A stretch of DNA of 21,719 nt, taken from Hypsibius dujardini (taxonomy: Eukaryota; Tardigrada; Eutardigrada; Parachela; Hypsibiidae). A program made the translations under genes and the position numbers. This document shows positions 9,139 through 18,747 of this stretch, piece after piece. The notes beneath the pieces were generated by a model. The model was not told the origin of the DNA and did not search any database. It was given only the letters and a program-made list of their open reading frames with translations. The stretch is from positions 1 to 21,719 of the forward strand of contig LRSR01012800.1 of the NCBI GenBank assembly GCA_001579985.1. The letters are read 5' to 3'. Within the stretch, counting starts at the first letter, position 1. Every line of letters begins with the position of its first letter.

Positions 9139-10203
9139 TATTCAAAAACAAGTATGGCTCTGGAGAGCTTTCCAATTTTGGATCTCGACTGTTTATTGTT
9201 TAATCACCCAACAAGCACAACAGATGGGCAGAGGTACAGTGAAGGTCCTGAGATTCGAACGATGCCACAGTGTCAGTTTCTTCGTTACTGTCTCAAACTC
9301 CGAATCAGCAACGGCCGGCTCCGAGCAAACGGTTCGGGCCCGAGCCGCCCAGCCCGTTGCCCTTGTCTCAGTCACCAAACCAAACGGGAAAAGTAAACTA
9401 ATTTAGCATCTTTTATGAAACGCGATCCGTTTCGTCTACTTTTCCGACTTTAATATTTAACAACAAAAAAAACAGAAACACGTAAATGTATTTTCGATAA
9501 CGGCTCAACCGATCCGGTCGGTGCAAGCCGTTGAGATTTCACATTTCGAACTGAAATGAAACGAACTAAACGTTTCGATAGAAATAAACTCACGTGACCG
9601 TTCGAATCTCAAGATATTGACTGTGCATTATTTTACTCACACTATAGCGATCTTGTTCCTTTACTGTACGAACGTTATGTTCGTATGTCGGGGTATATTT
9701 TTTAATTTTCTAGACTAGTAGTACTTTTTCAGCAAACTTCACAAAACTAACAAGGACTGTCCTTACGAGTAATTGTGTTAACTCAATATACCACGCGAAC
9801 TATTACGTATCGGTATAATGCGGTCACAGGTCTTCCGTCAGCTTGAAGAAGAACAACACTCCAAACCCTCGTGAGAACACTTTTCTGTACTTCTCCAACG
9901 CTAATTATACGTCGCATGCAAGCGACTATGTTCTATGACCTCAGACATTGCACTTCGGCCCGTGCGCGGTTACTGTAATTACCACTGGATGGGTCCCGAT
10001 TCGTTGAACAGCAGCATCCTCCTTGCACAGTGCCAGCGGCAACTCATCTCACACACGTTTGGGGAACCAGCACCACGATATAATATTCCGTAACGAAGTT
10101 CTGCACTGTTTGTATCAGACTTTGCCTATGTCGCGGTAGACCTGTACTTTGCAGTTTAACCCGTGGCGCCACACCGCGGGGGACCGTGGAATGTGCCGTC
10201 GGT
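9139..10203. other. No gene seen
   Basis: About 1 kb with no recognisable exon on either strand. The two overlapping plus-strand frames at 8975-9406 begin inside the foldback's right arm and have no motif. The stretch probably ends in the upstream region of the small gene at 10438. Confidence 0.55.
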
Positions 10204-10345
10204 CCCGCCCATTGACGCTGTTGATCTAGCGTGATTGGCTGCGTACATACACACTCACCGCGAACGGGTTTTCCATAGTGTGGGATTTTCCCCAGCATCG
10301 TACCCGCGTATAAAACCCGCACGGAATCCGCTAGGTAGACACTCA
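10204..10345 (+). promoter_or_regulatory. TATA promoter of the 92-aa repeat protein gene
   Basis: CCCGCCC (10204-10210, GC box), ATTGG (10234-10238, inverted CCAAT box) and TATAAAA (10309-10315) are spaced as in a classic focused RNA polymerase II promoter. Transcription would start near 10340-10345 (CTCACATT, initiator-like), leaving a 5' UTR of about 95 nt before the ATG at 10438. No other gene in this window shows so complete a core promoter, which suggests strong or inducible expression. The start site is inferred from spacing. Confidence 0.65.
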
Positions 10346-10437
10346 CATTTCTCTCAATTTGAATTTCTACTTTTCGAATTCCTTCGAATTTTCTTTTTTC
10401 CTCTTAAGTATCCCGCAGCAAACCTCCTTTCAGCGCA

Positions 10438-11039
10438 ATGGAGCACGTTACCAAGGAAAAGCACGTCGTCAATGCCGATGGATCGGAGCACCATGAGGTA
10501 GGAACCTTTCCGCGCTTCGCCCAGTCGCCAGCGAGCTTTCACTGAATTCTAAAAGATTTGCTTATGCATTGGTACGTTCCTTTTACAGGTTCGGTCAGAG
10601 CTTAAGGACGGTCGCTCGTTCGGGGATAAGATTGAAGATGCAAAGGCTGCCTTCAAGTCCGACGGAAAGGAACAACAAATCACCAAGGTATGAAATCTTC
10701 TTTAGAAATGATTGGTAGGTGCTACTACACTCAGTTTTTTTTGTGGATACTTCCGGGAAAACCTCCGGGAGTAATTCCGGGAGTTAGTTGCGATTGCGAA
10801 TAAACTGAGAAGTCAGGACCTAATATACCTCCTACCTCTACTTTTGAGGCGGAGCGCTCGCATCGGTGATCGACTGACTGACTCATTGTTCACACTGACT
10901 TATTTTTCCGTTCTTCCAGGAGAAGGTCGAGATCAAGGACGGAAAGAGCGTACATGAAGTGACGAAGGAGGTGAAGGACCCCCGCAGCCTGGGCGAGAAG
11001 ATCGGCGATGCGAAGGACGCCTTCGCCGGAAAACACTGA
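10438..11039 (+). CDS. 92-aa hydrophilic protein with two internal repeats, unrecognised
   Basis: Three exons (10438-10497, 10589-10687, 10920-11039) join in phase 0 to 92 aa; introns are GT-AG (91 and 232 nt). The protein is highly charged, has no Cys, Trp or Tyr, and is an internal duplication. Half one runs VTKEKHVVNADGSEHHEV, then LKDGRSFGDKIEDAKAAF. Half two runs ITKEKVEIKDGKSVHEV, then VKDPRSLGEKIGDAKDAF. Each half ends in an amphipathic helix-like GDKIEDAKAAF/GEKIGDAKDAF segment. No signal peptide or membrane segment is present, so it is probably cytosolic or nuclear. Low complexity, high solubility and a strong TATA promoter recall LEA-like or stress-induced proteins, but that is analogy; I recognise no family. 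The third-position GC bias and clean splice phases make it a confident gene. The two repeats do not map one-to-one on the exons. Confidence 0.82.
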
Positions 11040-12334
11040 TCCCTGGGCAACTTCTCGGAATGTTTCATTCCTCATTTCTGATCTTGCTCTTTTTTGTGGG
11101 GAAGATATACGTTATTTACCAAAAAGCATTCGATCATCGGGTTCTTAAGTCTTGCTCGCACTTTTTTTCTATCTGGCCAATCAATTTGTTTGGACGCCAC
11201 TGAACATCGGTAACAGTTCTCGGTTGTACCTCCAGTACTGCTACTACTACTACTACTACTACATAGTATACCTGCACACAACTTGAAAGGTGAAGAAAAA
11301 GCATTTGTTAGTTTTCGCTTTTCGTGCAGATTTCGAAAAACAAGCCAGCAACAAGGTGTTTACTCGCGACGAAACAAGACTCACAAGTGAACGTGCGATA
11401 AAACGCAAAGAAACTCCGGACTACGGATTGGTCCTACGCCGAAATCTTTCGGGCCCTGAAAAATCCCGAAAAAAGCTTTCGGGTTTCGGGTCGGGAATTG
11501 TCTGGAAAATAATGTTCGGGCAGGTTCGGAACAGTTGAATCTCGGGTGGGTTCGGAAAGTTTTGACTAGAGCGCGGTATTTTTACACTGCACTTACTATA
11601 TTATGGACTTGAAATTGGCCAATGGCAGTTGAAAGAGTATGTCACGTGGCAGTCCGTCTCATGTGCAACTGCATCAGTCACGTGTGATGTCACTTTGTTC
11701 TGTAACATTAACAAGTCCTTCCGTAAAATTTGCCAGAAGCGCAAGATTTCTGACATTTTTAGTTAATAAGATCTTTTTCGGTGAATGATCTTTTTCGGTT
11801 TTTGGCTCGGACCATGGGGATTAAAATTTCGGCGTAAGACTGCTACGGACGCACCTTTTGAACGGAACAAACACGTGGCGAACGAACAGTGATGTTTAAT
11901 AACGGGAACCAAGTCTTAAATTATACGGTTCCTAGTTCGATTGCTTGATTGATCTTGAACTTGATTTTCACTAAAGTATTATTCGTTTTTTCGCTCTTGC
12001 ACAATCGGAAATCGGTGATCCGTCAGGAACATCACGCACTTCATAGGAGTTATTCAGATTCACTTGGCTGTTTTTTTCAAACTCTGACTTTATCTCCCAG
12101 CATTTATGTCCTTCTACCTTTGCTTTCACTGATTTGATTTTATTGCACGAATATCGTGCTTTACGTATTCCAACGCAGCTGCATAAATTTAATTGTTTGA
12201 AAGGAACTTCGGGGCTAAAATCGCTACTTCAGTAGTTCCATCTTCGGTGTCTACGTTAAGTGTCCGGTTTCCGGTTTCCCCAAATAGCCTAGCGATCAAC
12301 GAAACATCCGAAATTGTTCGGTTGAGTGCCGAGG
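11040..12334. other. 3' flank of the small gene and upstream region of UTP11
   Basis: A TAC/ACT microsatellite lies at 11235-11262. The plus frame at 11290-11538 is basic and low in hydrophobics, with repeated GGTTCGG/GGGTCGGG motifs, and has no domain; I treat it as chance. The last 100-200 bases before 12335 should hold the UTP11 promoter. No TATA box is seen. Confidence 0.5.
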
Positions 12335-13767
12335 ATGTCTTCCTGGACGCGGACCAGTAAGGCGCAGTCGAAAATCCATAAGGAAAGATCGCAAGTAAGA
12401 AAACTAACTGCTAGAGAATTTTGTTTGAAAACCGAAAAAATTAGTCTCGGAACTTGCGTTGACTATGATGTTTCGTATTCCAATCTAGCCGGAAAGTCGT
12501 CACAAGCTCGGATTCCTCGAGAAGAAGAAGGATTACAAACTTCGTGCAATGTACGTCCGAAATTCTTAAGTTCAGGCCAATCGATCAATCAATCAATCCA
12601 ATCGCTTCAGTAAAAACTCAAACCTTATCGTAAAATGGATTAATCCATCAATCAATCGTTGAATTGAATCTACTTTTCCAGCGACTATGGCAAAAAGCAA
12701 GACACAATCAAGGCTCTGCGGCAAAAAGCTTTGGACAGGAACCCGGATGAATTCTACTTCCACATGGTCAATTCCAAAATAGTGGTCAGTGTAGCCCTGC
12801 GTTCCTGGAGTTTGTCTGCAGTTGATTGACTGATGGGATTGTTTGTCTGCAGTTGATTGACTGATTGGATTGCAATAGATCAATGAGTCTTTTTGCTTTT
12901 CGTAGGATGGCAAGCATCTGGAAACAAAAAAGAAGGAAGAATCCACGGATACGCAGAAAAAGCTCCTGCAGAGCCAGAATCTTGCTTACGTTCGTTCAAA
13001 AAGAGTCGGAGAGCAAAAGGTGTTTCACCGTTTGCTTTTGAATCGATCGAACAGACTAGAGCGAAGTTCAATATTTTGTTTTTCGAATAGAAAATTGAAA
13101 GGCTACGCGCCTCCCTCTCATCAACGTTTGCTGAACCGAATGCGAATCATATTTATTTTGCATCTGGCTCGGAGGAGCGAAAAGAGCTCTTGGATCACAT
13201 TGTCACGGGCCAGATACAACTAGGAGCTTCGGATGAAGCTGAGTTGGCGGCGTACGTTGACACCAGAACACCACAGGATAAGGTAGAGTATGAATTGATA
13301 GGGTGAGCAGGGAGATCAAATTCAGTCAGCGGGTTGAATTTGCCAGACATGCAGACCAGCAGAACGGATTTTCCTCACAATTGTTCATACGGGGATTCGG
13401 TTCCAGGTGTAGGAACTGCAGTAATAAGTCGATTACTAGTAGTTTGACGATTTTATAGAATTCCTGTTCTCGGTAGGTCCTAGCAAAGGAGAAGAAGAAA
13501 GCCCTGAAAGAGTTGAGCCAACGAATCGCTCGGGAGAAAGAACTTCGAATAACCGAGCAGAAGCTGGAAGTACGGAAAACTTTACTGGTAAGGCTTACAA
13601 AAACGCTCCCGTGTGTACAAAAACGCTCCTGTGTGGCTCCATCATTTGTGATTTAGTTCTCACTGCGTTTTTCGTGTTAACAGGAAAAGTGCAAACCTGT
13701 TAAGATTTCGGAAGGCACCAAAGAGTCCCCCGCAGTGTACAAGTGGACCTTCCAAAGAAAGCGATAG
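12335..13767 (+). CDS. UTP11: U3 small nucleolar RNA-associated protein 11 (UTP11)
   Basis: Seven exons: 12335-12394, 12489-12550, 12682-12784, 12906-13019, 13091-13282, 13477-13587 and 13684-13767. They give 241 aa, close to about 250 in other animals. UTP11 belongs to the small-subunit processome and is needed for 18S rRNA maturation in the nucleolus. Family hallmarks seen: [26 protein letters not shown], then [20 protein letters not shown] followed by [23 protein letters not shown]; a Lys/Glu-rich coiled region ([17 protein letters not shown]...); and the C-terminal [13 protein letters not shown]. All introns are GT-AG, 71-194 nt. Intron 3 holds two tandem copies of a 30-bp unit. The ATG follows GAGG and fits the family's short N-terminus. 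It is convergent with MRPS9. Confidence 0.95.
12811..12871. repeat. Two tandem 30-bp copies in UTP11 intron 3
   Basis: TTTGTCTGCAGTTGATTGAC and the following TGATGGGATTG is repeated immediately with one mismatch. The internal TTGATTGA belongs to the tetranucleotide motif found in many introns of this window. Confidence 0.85.
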
Positions 13768-13808
13768 ATGCAAGTAACACGGTGGACGTCTTCCAGACAC
13801 TCAAACCC

Positions 13809-13814
13809 AATAAA
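13809..13814 (+). terminator. Poly(A) signal of UTP11
   Basis: Canonical AATAAA 41 nt after the UTP11 stop codon. Cleavage 10-30 nt downstream would fall inside the first arm of the foldback at 13818. Confidence 0.7.
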
Positions 13815-13817
13815 AGC

Positions 13818-14046
13818 AGTATGAGATGAAATCCGTATTTCGGCTCACCATCCAAACGGTCGATAAATAGGCTTACTCATGGTTTCTTTGGTGGCAGATG
13901 CTTGATTTTCTGTACTATATCCTGGTATACTATAGCTCTTCTAAAAATCAAACAATCAAGCACCTGCTATCAAAGAGAAGCCCATGAGTGGGCCGATTTA
14001 TCGACTGTTAGGATGATGAGCCGAAATACAGATTTCACCTCATACT
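13818..14046. mobile_element. Foldback MITE between the 3' ends of UTP11 and MRPS9
   Basis: Two arms of about 95 bp (13818-13913 and about 13945-14046) are imperfect inverted copies. They start AGTATGAGATGAAATC and, on the other strand, AGTATGAGGTGAAATC. The arms share GTATTTCGGCTCA, GTCGATAAAT, ACTCATGG and TGCTTGATT, and the centre has a small TATAC/GTATA hairpin. Mismatches of about 10-15% show an old copy. No clear target duplication. It lies where the two convergent transcripts should end. Confidence 0.85.
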
Positions 14047-14128
14047 AGTACTCATTACAAAAAACATTCCACGCAAAGCTGGTACCACTGATAGCATTTG
14101 TCGCCCAGATTTCACACAGTCGGCAAAC

Positions 14129-14141
14129 TTATCGTTTTCGC
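14129..14141 (-). other. MRPS9: Cryptic 13-nt terminal coding exon of MRPS9
   Basis: Without this exon the gene would stop at TAA 14239-14241 and end ...KPTW. A strong donor (GTAAGC, starting at 14242) lies inside that codon, and a good acceptor (CCATTTCAG) ends at 14142. Splicing adds G|CGA AAA CGA TAA and gives ...TWRKR. Animal MRPS9 and bacterial uS9 end in KKR or SKR, so the spliced form is much the likelier. Translation through the unspliced intron would yield a product shortened by three residues. Confidence 0.85.
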
Positions 14142-17100
14142 CTGAAATGGAAACAAAAGAACATTGTCATTGGGCCACGTTTTAGTCTCTCGTTATTTAA
14201 ACCGTTGTTTGTAATGCACGTTCCGGGATAAATGACGCTTACCATGTCGGCTTAGCTCTCGCTCCCCTAAATCCGACTTTCTTCCGTTCCTTTACTCGCT
14301 TGTCGTGCGTCAATAAGCCGGCTGAAAAGTGAAACGAAAACCTTGTGGACTCCGCATAAACGGCCACGAACAGCTCCAACACTGACCATGTCTCAAAATC
14401 TCCACTTCCTCCTTGCTCACGAAGGCGGTGAGACACTTCGTGAGCGCCTCTCGGATTGCACCGGATTTTCCCGAGTAACCTCCATACTCGACTTTGGCGG
14501 AAATGTCGAACTGAAACATTCGGTCAAGCAGCTGCAGCGGAAACATGATTTGCAGTCTGTAAATGAAAAGACCATATTAGACTAGCCCTTGTGGAAAAGC
14601 AGCGAGCGACTCATGCGGATGAATTCAAGTCAGAATGTACTAGCACGCACCTGTCGGAGGCTCGAGGAAAAAATAGGATGTCTTGTCCGTTAATGTCTAC
14701 TTTGCCCGTCCCGTCCTTCAGTGTTACCCAGGCATGGCAAGTTTTCCGGTTTGCTAGAAAAATATTAAGGATGAAAACAACCACAAAAACTCAAAACTAT
14801 CCTGAAAAAACATTGAACTATCAAGCCAATCCTTACCGTATGCTTCGGTATACGAACGGCCGGCTTCGTCTTTTTTCAGCTGAAAAAAGTTTTCAAATGC
14901 TGAATAGGGAGAGATCAGTTGAGAAATGCACTAACGACTAACCGCGGGAGCTTGGATTTCAATAACTTCCTCGATTAAGGCTTTCCGGTATTTTCTAACG
15001 AATTCCTCCACTCGATAGACGTAGGGATGAAGAAGCAGTCTCTCCATAGACAATATGAATCTCCGATACTGTACGGCAAAACAAACCAATCAACGTCGAG
15101 GCGAGTTCATTTTCCCGCAGACAACCACTTCGAAATCACATCATGCTGAAAACACTTGCCATGTGCGGAGTCATTTTCTCCACCAGCAATGTCGCTAATT
15201 CATCCTTGGTCATCCATTGAGTTCCGCTTAAATTCCTGTTGAGAGAGGGAAAACGATCGTTCCACAAATGGTCCACCGCAAAGTAACGAATGAATCACAG
15301 CGGCTGGAGAAGACGTACAGTTTTTTATCAGGTGGTGCCCTCCCCTTTCGAACCCGCTCATCCTCCAGGACGTTGAGTTGAAGAGTCCAATCCCTGATGT
15401 CCTACAATTGACAAGAAGAGCGGAAACCTGTTGACAAGGCTGGCTTACTTTTACAACGAATAGGTGGCGGTATAGAGGCTGACGAATAATTAATAAAAGA
15501 AAAAAGGTGCCATGAAAAAGCTCCGTATAGAAAAAAGAGTGACCTCTATGAAGATTCTTAGGTCAGAAGTTCCGAATACCCTCTCGGCATGACTCACGTG
15601 TAAAATTTGATAGTAATTCGGCTTCCCGGTGTAGAAAAGAGGGTGGAAAGGTCGTCCGTCAAGGCCAAACTGTGCCTCTACAAGATGAATTTCGTTACTG
15701 TATTTTCGCGTTAGACAGGGACAGCCTGCGAGCTGTGGAACGTTTAATCGGCCACGCGGCACTTGTGCTGTGTGTACGGTGCACACAAGCCGTGCGCACG
15801 TTCCACTCCAGTACGACTGTCCCTGTCTAACGCAAAAATACAGTACCGTATTCCCCCGATCTCAAGGGACACTTTTTTGCCCTACCAGTTAATTTGATCC
15901 ACCCCGGATCTTGTCTGTTCATCACCGTTTGCTATTGTTTACCTACAATCAATCAATCAACTGATTTAATGCGTCCGTCAAGAAATCCCGCGTAATCAAT
16001 CAATCAATCGCTGTCAAGTTCGGCATAAATTTCAACCAATCACGACATAGTGAATCCGATTGAACAGTCAACCGATGACTTGAGGGGGTGGGGCTTAACT
16101 GTCCCTTGAGATCGGGGGAATACGGTACTATCTGCCAATTTTGTCGAGACGTCAAGCGCCAGTACCTTTCTGTTGGGGAAAAACTTCCTCCGGTGGCTGC
16201 AAGATGTAAGACATCAACACGGCGTTCACGCGAAAAAAGGATAAAACTACTGCTTCACAAATAAACTCAGCTCACCCTCATGATTGGCCTTGAAGATCTT
16301 TGGAACAAATTAGAAGGCAGTAGATACTGAATAGAGCGCTGCAAGGTGACATACTGATGTACCCACACGGTTCGATTATATGGATGACGTATATTTCGGA
16401 CTTACGTCAATATCCTCCTGCGTAAACGTCTCCGGGTCTTCTCCCATCATGTTAGCCAAATGCCGGCGCCCGATCTCGAACTCACTGGTCTGTTGCTTCA
16501 TGAACATATCTGCAAATCGGAAAGATTTCAGTATTAATGTAACCTGAAACTAAGCCATTGCGCTCGGCTCAGTGACATTCCAAATACCGGTTATCTGTCA
16601 GGTATTATTCACGTCTCACCGACAACAAAGTACCATCAATCAATCGAAAGCAGGAGGTTAAAAAAACCTTGTATACCGATAAAGTTAATAAAGGTAATAA
16701 ATAAGCTGTGTTTTGATTGGTAGGTTGATTGATTAACGGAAATCCATTCAATTTACACGTTCATGAATGAATTGATTGATCGATTAAGCGTTGAGGTGCA
16801 GAGAAATGCTTACTGTGCGCTTGAGCCCGTTCCAAATAAGCTCGCATGGCCTTATTCACCTTGACTTTGGGATCTAGGAAATACAAGTATAAGGGTTGCG
16901 CTCTCATGTGCAACGAAGATACAGTGTACAACACCGACCGATCGCCTTTGGGGAGTCATTGACGGATCCCGCGGCAGCAGTCTCCGTCGCGAAACTTCTC
17001 GGTCCAGATGCAGTCTTCCATAATTGACATGCCTGTAAATAGAGAGGTCTCTTATCGTGCTGCGGGCATTCGGAAGAAGGTTCAAAAGTAGATGCGTACC

Positions 17101-17165
17101 GCTCTCCGAGCCCCAGGAACCGAGATGAGCCGGGAGATTTGCTCTTCCAATCGCAACGACAACAT
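14129..17165 (-). CDS. MRPS9: Mitochondrial small ribosomal subunit protein uS9m (MRPS9)
   Basis: Fifteen exons, from the 5' end: 17100-17165, 16939-17032, 16814-16873, 16406-16509, 16276-16338, 16166-16196, 15598-15677, 15319-15401, 15160-15235, 14943-15068, 14837-14879, 14651-14753, 14387-14556, 14243-14321, 14129-14141. Phases all close, giving 396 aa, the size expected for animal MRPS9. Residues 1 to about 45 are Arg-rich without acid clusters at the start ([20 protein letters not shown]), fitting a mitochondrial targeting peptide. Then come the MRPS9-specific middle ([40 protein letters not shown]) and, from about 277, the bacterial-type uS9 fold: [56 protein letters not shown]. The protein ends TWRKR, the conserved basic tail that in bacterial uS9 reaches P-site tRNA. 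The intron after exon 9 has a GC donor. Intron 6 carries nested foldbacks. The gene is head-to-head with MESD and convergent with UTP11. Exons 1-3 are the least certain, because that part is not conserved. Confidence 0.94.
15694..15846. repeat. Foldback hairpin in MRPS9 intron 6
   Basis: GTTACTGTATTTTCGCGTTA and the following GACAGGGACAG (from 15694) pair with CTGTCCCTGTCTAACGCAAA and onward (ending about 15846). Arms are about 50 bp with an imperfect inner hairpin of GTGTGC/GCACAC motifs. A MITE-like element; no target duplication seen. Confidence 0.8.
15842..16129. mobile_element. MITE with 29-bp perfect terminal inverted repeats in MRPS9 intron 6
   Basis: Bases 15842-15870 (AGTACCGTATTCCCCCGATC...) are the exact reverse complement of 16101-16129. 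The 230-bp interior has no coding capacity and contains AATCAATCAATC runs. The left end overlaps the end of the preceding hairpin (shared CAGTAC), so one element may have inserted at the end of the other, or the two are parts of one composite. Target duplication not resolved (a TA/AT step flanks each end). Confidence 0.85.
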
Positions 17166-17677
17166 CTCTGGCCGAGATCGCAACTTCCGCTTTCAAAGTA
17201 ACATAATAAATAAATGAACGACGGAAAGAACGGAAAATCCTGTCGAGTATCAGGTGAAATCCAACTTTTTTTATGGAAACCGAACCTGCAACTGTAAATA
17301 AACCATCAAGCAGTTTGAAACAGAATATTTGGTTTTGAATGTGGTTTTTTACCGACCAAAGCACATTTAGATATTGTTTAAAACATTGAGGTAGTGTTAA
17401 ACATCGGTTCAGTTCGATGTTCTGAATTCTAAGGAGTCTTAATCAATCGATCGATTCATTTGAGGTGTTGATTTTATCCACTGCATTCAGTACCGGTACT
17501 AGGAATTTGTTTCCTGATTTTTTTCTGATTGTTTGAGTAAACGCTGAATCTCACTGACGTGTATTTTTATTTTTATATTTTTATTATCCCCAATTACCAC
17601 GTTCCCCTGTATTCGTTTTATCTTCATTTTCTTTGTTTTATCCCGGTTCTAAACACATATTACTTTACTCTCTCAGA
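17166..17677. promoter_or_regulatory. Shared divergent promoter region of MRPS9 and MESD
   Basis: 512 bp separate the two start codons, which point away from each other. The region is AT-rich, with TTTTTATTTTTATATTTTTA near 17565-17582 and no convincing TATA or GC box placed for either gene. A shared bidirectional promoter is an inference from the layout. Confidence 0.55.
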
Positions 17678-18747
17678 ATGCGCGCTGATTTGAATGGTTT
17701 TATTTTTGCCGTGCTGCTCCCGTTGCTTGTCATCATCCAGCAAGGAGCCGTCCACGTCAGCGCCACCGCTGACGAAGCTCAGTCTTCCGGATCGGCGAGC
17801 CCGCCCAAGAAGAAGAAAGCCCTTGCTGACTATAATGACGCGGACATGGAACGAATCTACGATGAATGGGAGGTGCGGGCCTTTTTATTGTAGTCCTGTC
17901 CATCACATTTTTTTAAAATTGCTTTTTAGGGAAATCCGCTGTATGATGTATGTTACCTTTGATTTAGTAACTGAAATCCCGGTTGGTTTTTTAAACTTGC
18001 AGAAGGATGAGGAACCACTGGCGGAGGACGAACTGCCGGAGCATCTACGGAAGGGCCCTCAAATCGATTTCAGTAAGATCGGACAAATGGATCCGGAAGC
18101 GCTGTTAAAGTTGACCAAAAAGGGCAAATCGCTGATGATGTTCGCCACGGTCAGTGGCAATCCCACCAAGGATGAGTTGGAGAAGATCACGGGTCTTTGG
18201 CATAGCGGACTCTTCAATATGCACATTGAGTCGCAGAGGTAAAACAAATTTTGAAAGTAAGACTAGCTCGAAGACTATATTAGCCATTGCATTGCTAATT
18301 GATTGATTGATTAAAGTGTTTGATTGCGGCATGGATAAGATGAATTGATTGATTGATTAAATTGTTTGATTGCGGCATGGATAAGATGAATTGATTGATT
18401 GATTAAATTCTTTGATTGCGGCATGGAGAAAAAGAACTTTTGTTTTGCACATTACGGTTATTATTGATTGGTTTATAAATATCTATCTGTTGATACCTCT
18501 TTTATCTTATAGCGAAATTAAGTTCACGTGTGTCTTGAGACATTCACATTCTCTGTTCTTCAGGTTCGTAGTGGATGATAAGAGGGCCATCTTCATGTTC
18601 AAGGATGGCTCACAGGCCTGGGAGGCGAAGGATTTCCTCGTTGATCAGGAACGCTGCAAAGAGGTCACCATCGAGAGCAAGAGTTACCCGGGGAAGCACG
18701 CGACCCCGTCAGCCAAATCATCCGATGGCGTCAAGCAGGAACTTTAA
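17678..18747 (+). CDS. MESD: MESD/boca, ER chaperone for LDL-receptor-family proteins
   Basis: Three exons (17678-17872, 18003-18238, 18564-18747) give 204 aa; human MESD is about 234. MESD (boca in flies) works in the ER lumen, helping beta-propeller/EGF modules of LRP5/6 and other LDLR-family receptors to fold and leave the ER, and so supports Wnt signalling and lipoprotein uptake. Seen: signal peptide, residues 1 to about 29 (hydrophobic FIFAVLLPLLVII core); PPKKKKALADYNDADMERIY and DEWE, the conserved N-terminal segment; DLPEH-like ELPEHLRKGPQIDFSKI; core KKGKSLMMFATVSGNPT; and GLWHSGLFN, QRFVVDDKRAIFMFKDG, AWEAKDFLV and CKEVTIESKSYPGK. The C-terminus is KQEL, an ER-retrieval signal of the KDEL class (human has REDL). 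Introns are GT-AG, 130 and 325 nt; the second carries a 46-bp tandem repeat. The basic C-terminal tail is shorter than in vertebrates. Confidence 0.97.
18299..18427. repeat. 46-bp tandem repeat, nearly three copies, in MESD intron 2
   Basis: Copies begin at 18299, 18345 and 18391 (last one truncated). Each starts TTGATTGATTGATTAAA, continues TTTGATTGCGGCATGGATAA, and differs at one or two bases. Confidence 0.95.

Noticed and set aside
9245-9275. tRNA B-box-like GTTCGAATC on the minus strand
   Set aside because: No T-arm stem, A box or acceptor stem can be formed around it, so it is neither a tRNA nor a clear SINE.
8975-9406. Overlapping 143- and 124-codon open frames on the plus strand
   Set aside because: They begin inside the right arm of the foldback, overlap each other in different frames and show no motif.
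10351-10394. Heat-shock-element-like GAA/TTC runs before the 92-aa gene
   Set aside because: The triplets are not at the 2-nt spacing a heat-shock element needs, and they lie downstream of the expected transcription start.
11290-11538. 82-codon basic open frame
   Set aside because: No splice partners, no domain, and the sequence is a series of degenerate GGTTCGG/TTTCGGG motifs.
17694-18242. 182-codon open frame overlapping the MESD gene
   Set aside because: It reads MESD exon 1 in a wrong frame and then joins exon 2 through the unspliced intron; only the exon 2 part is real.
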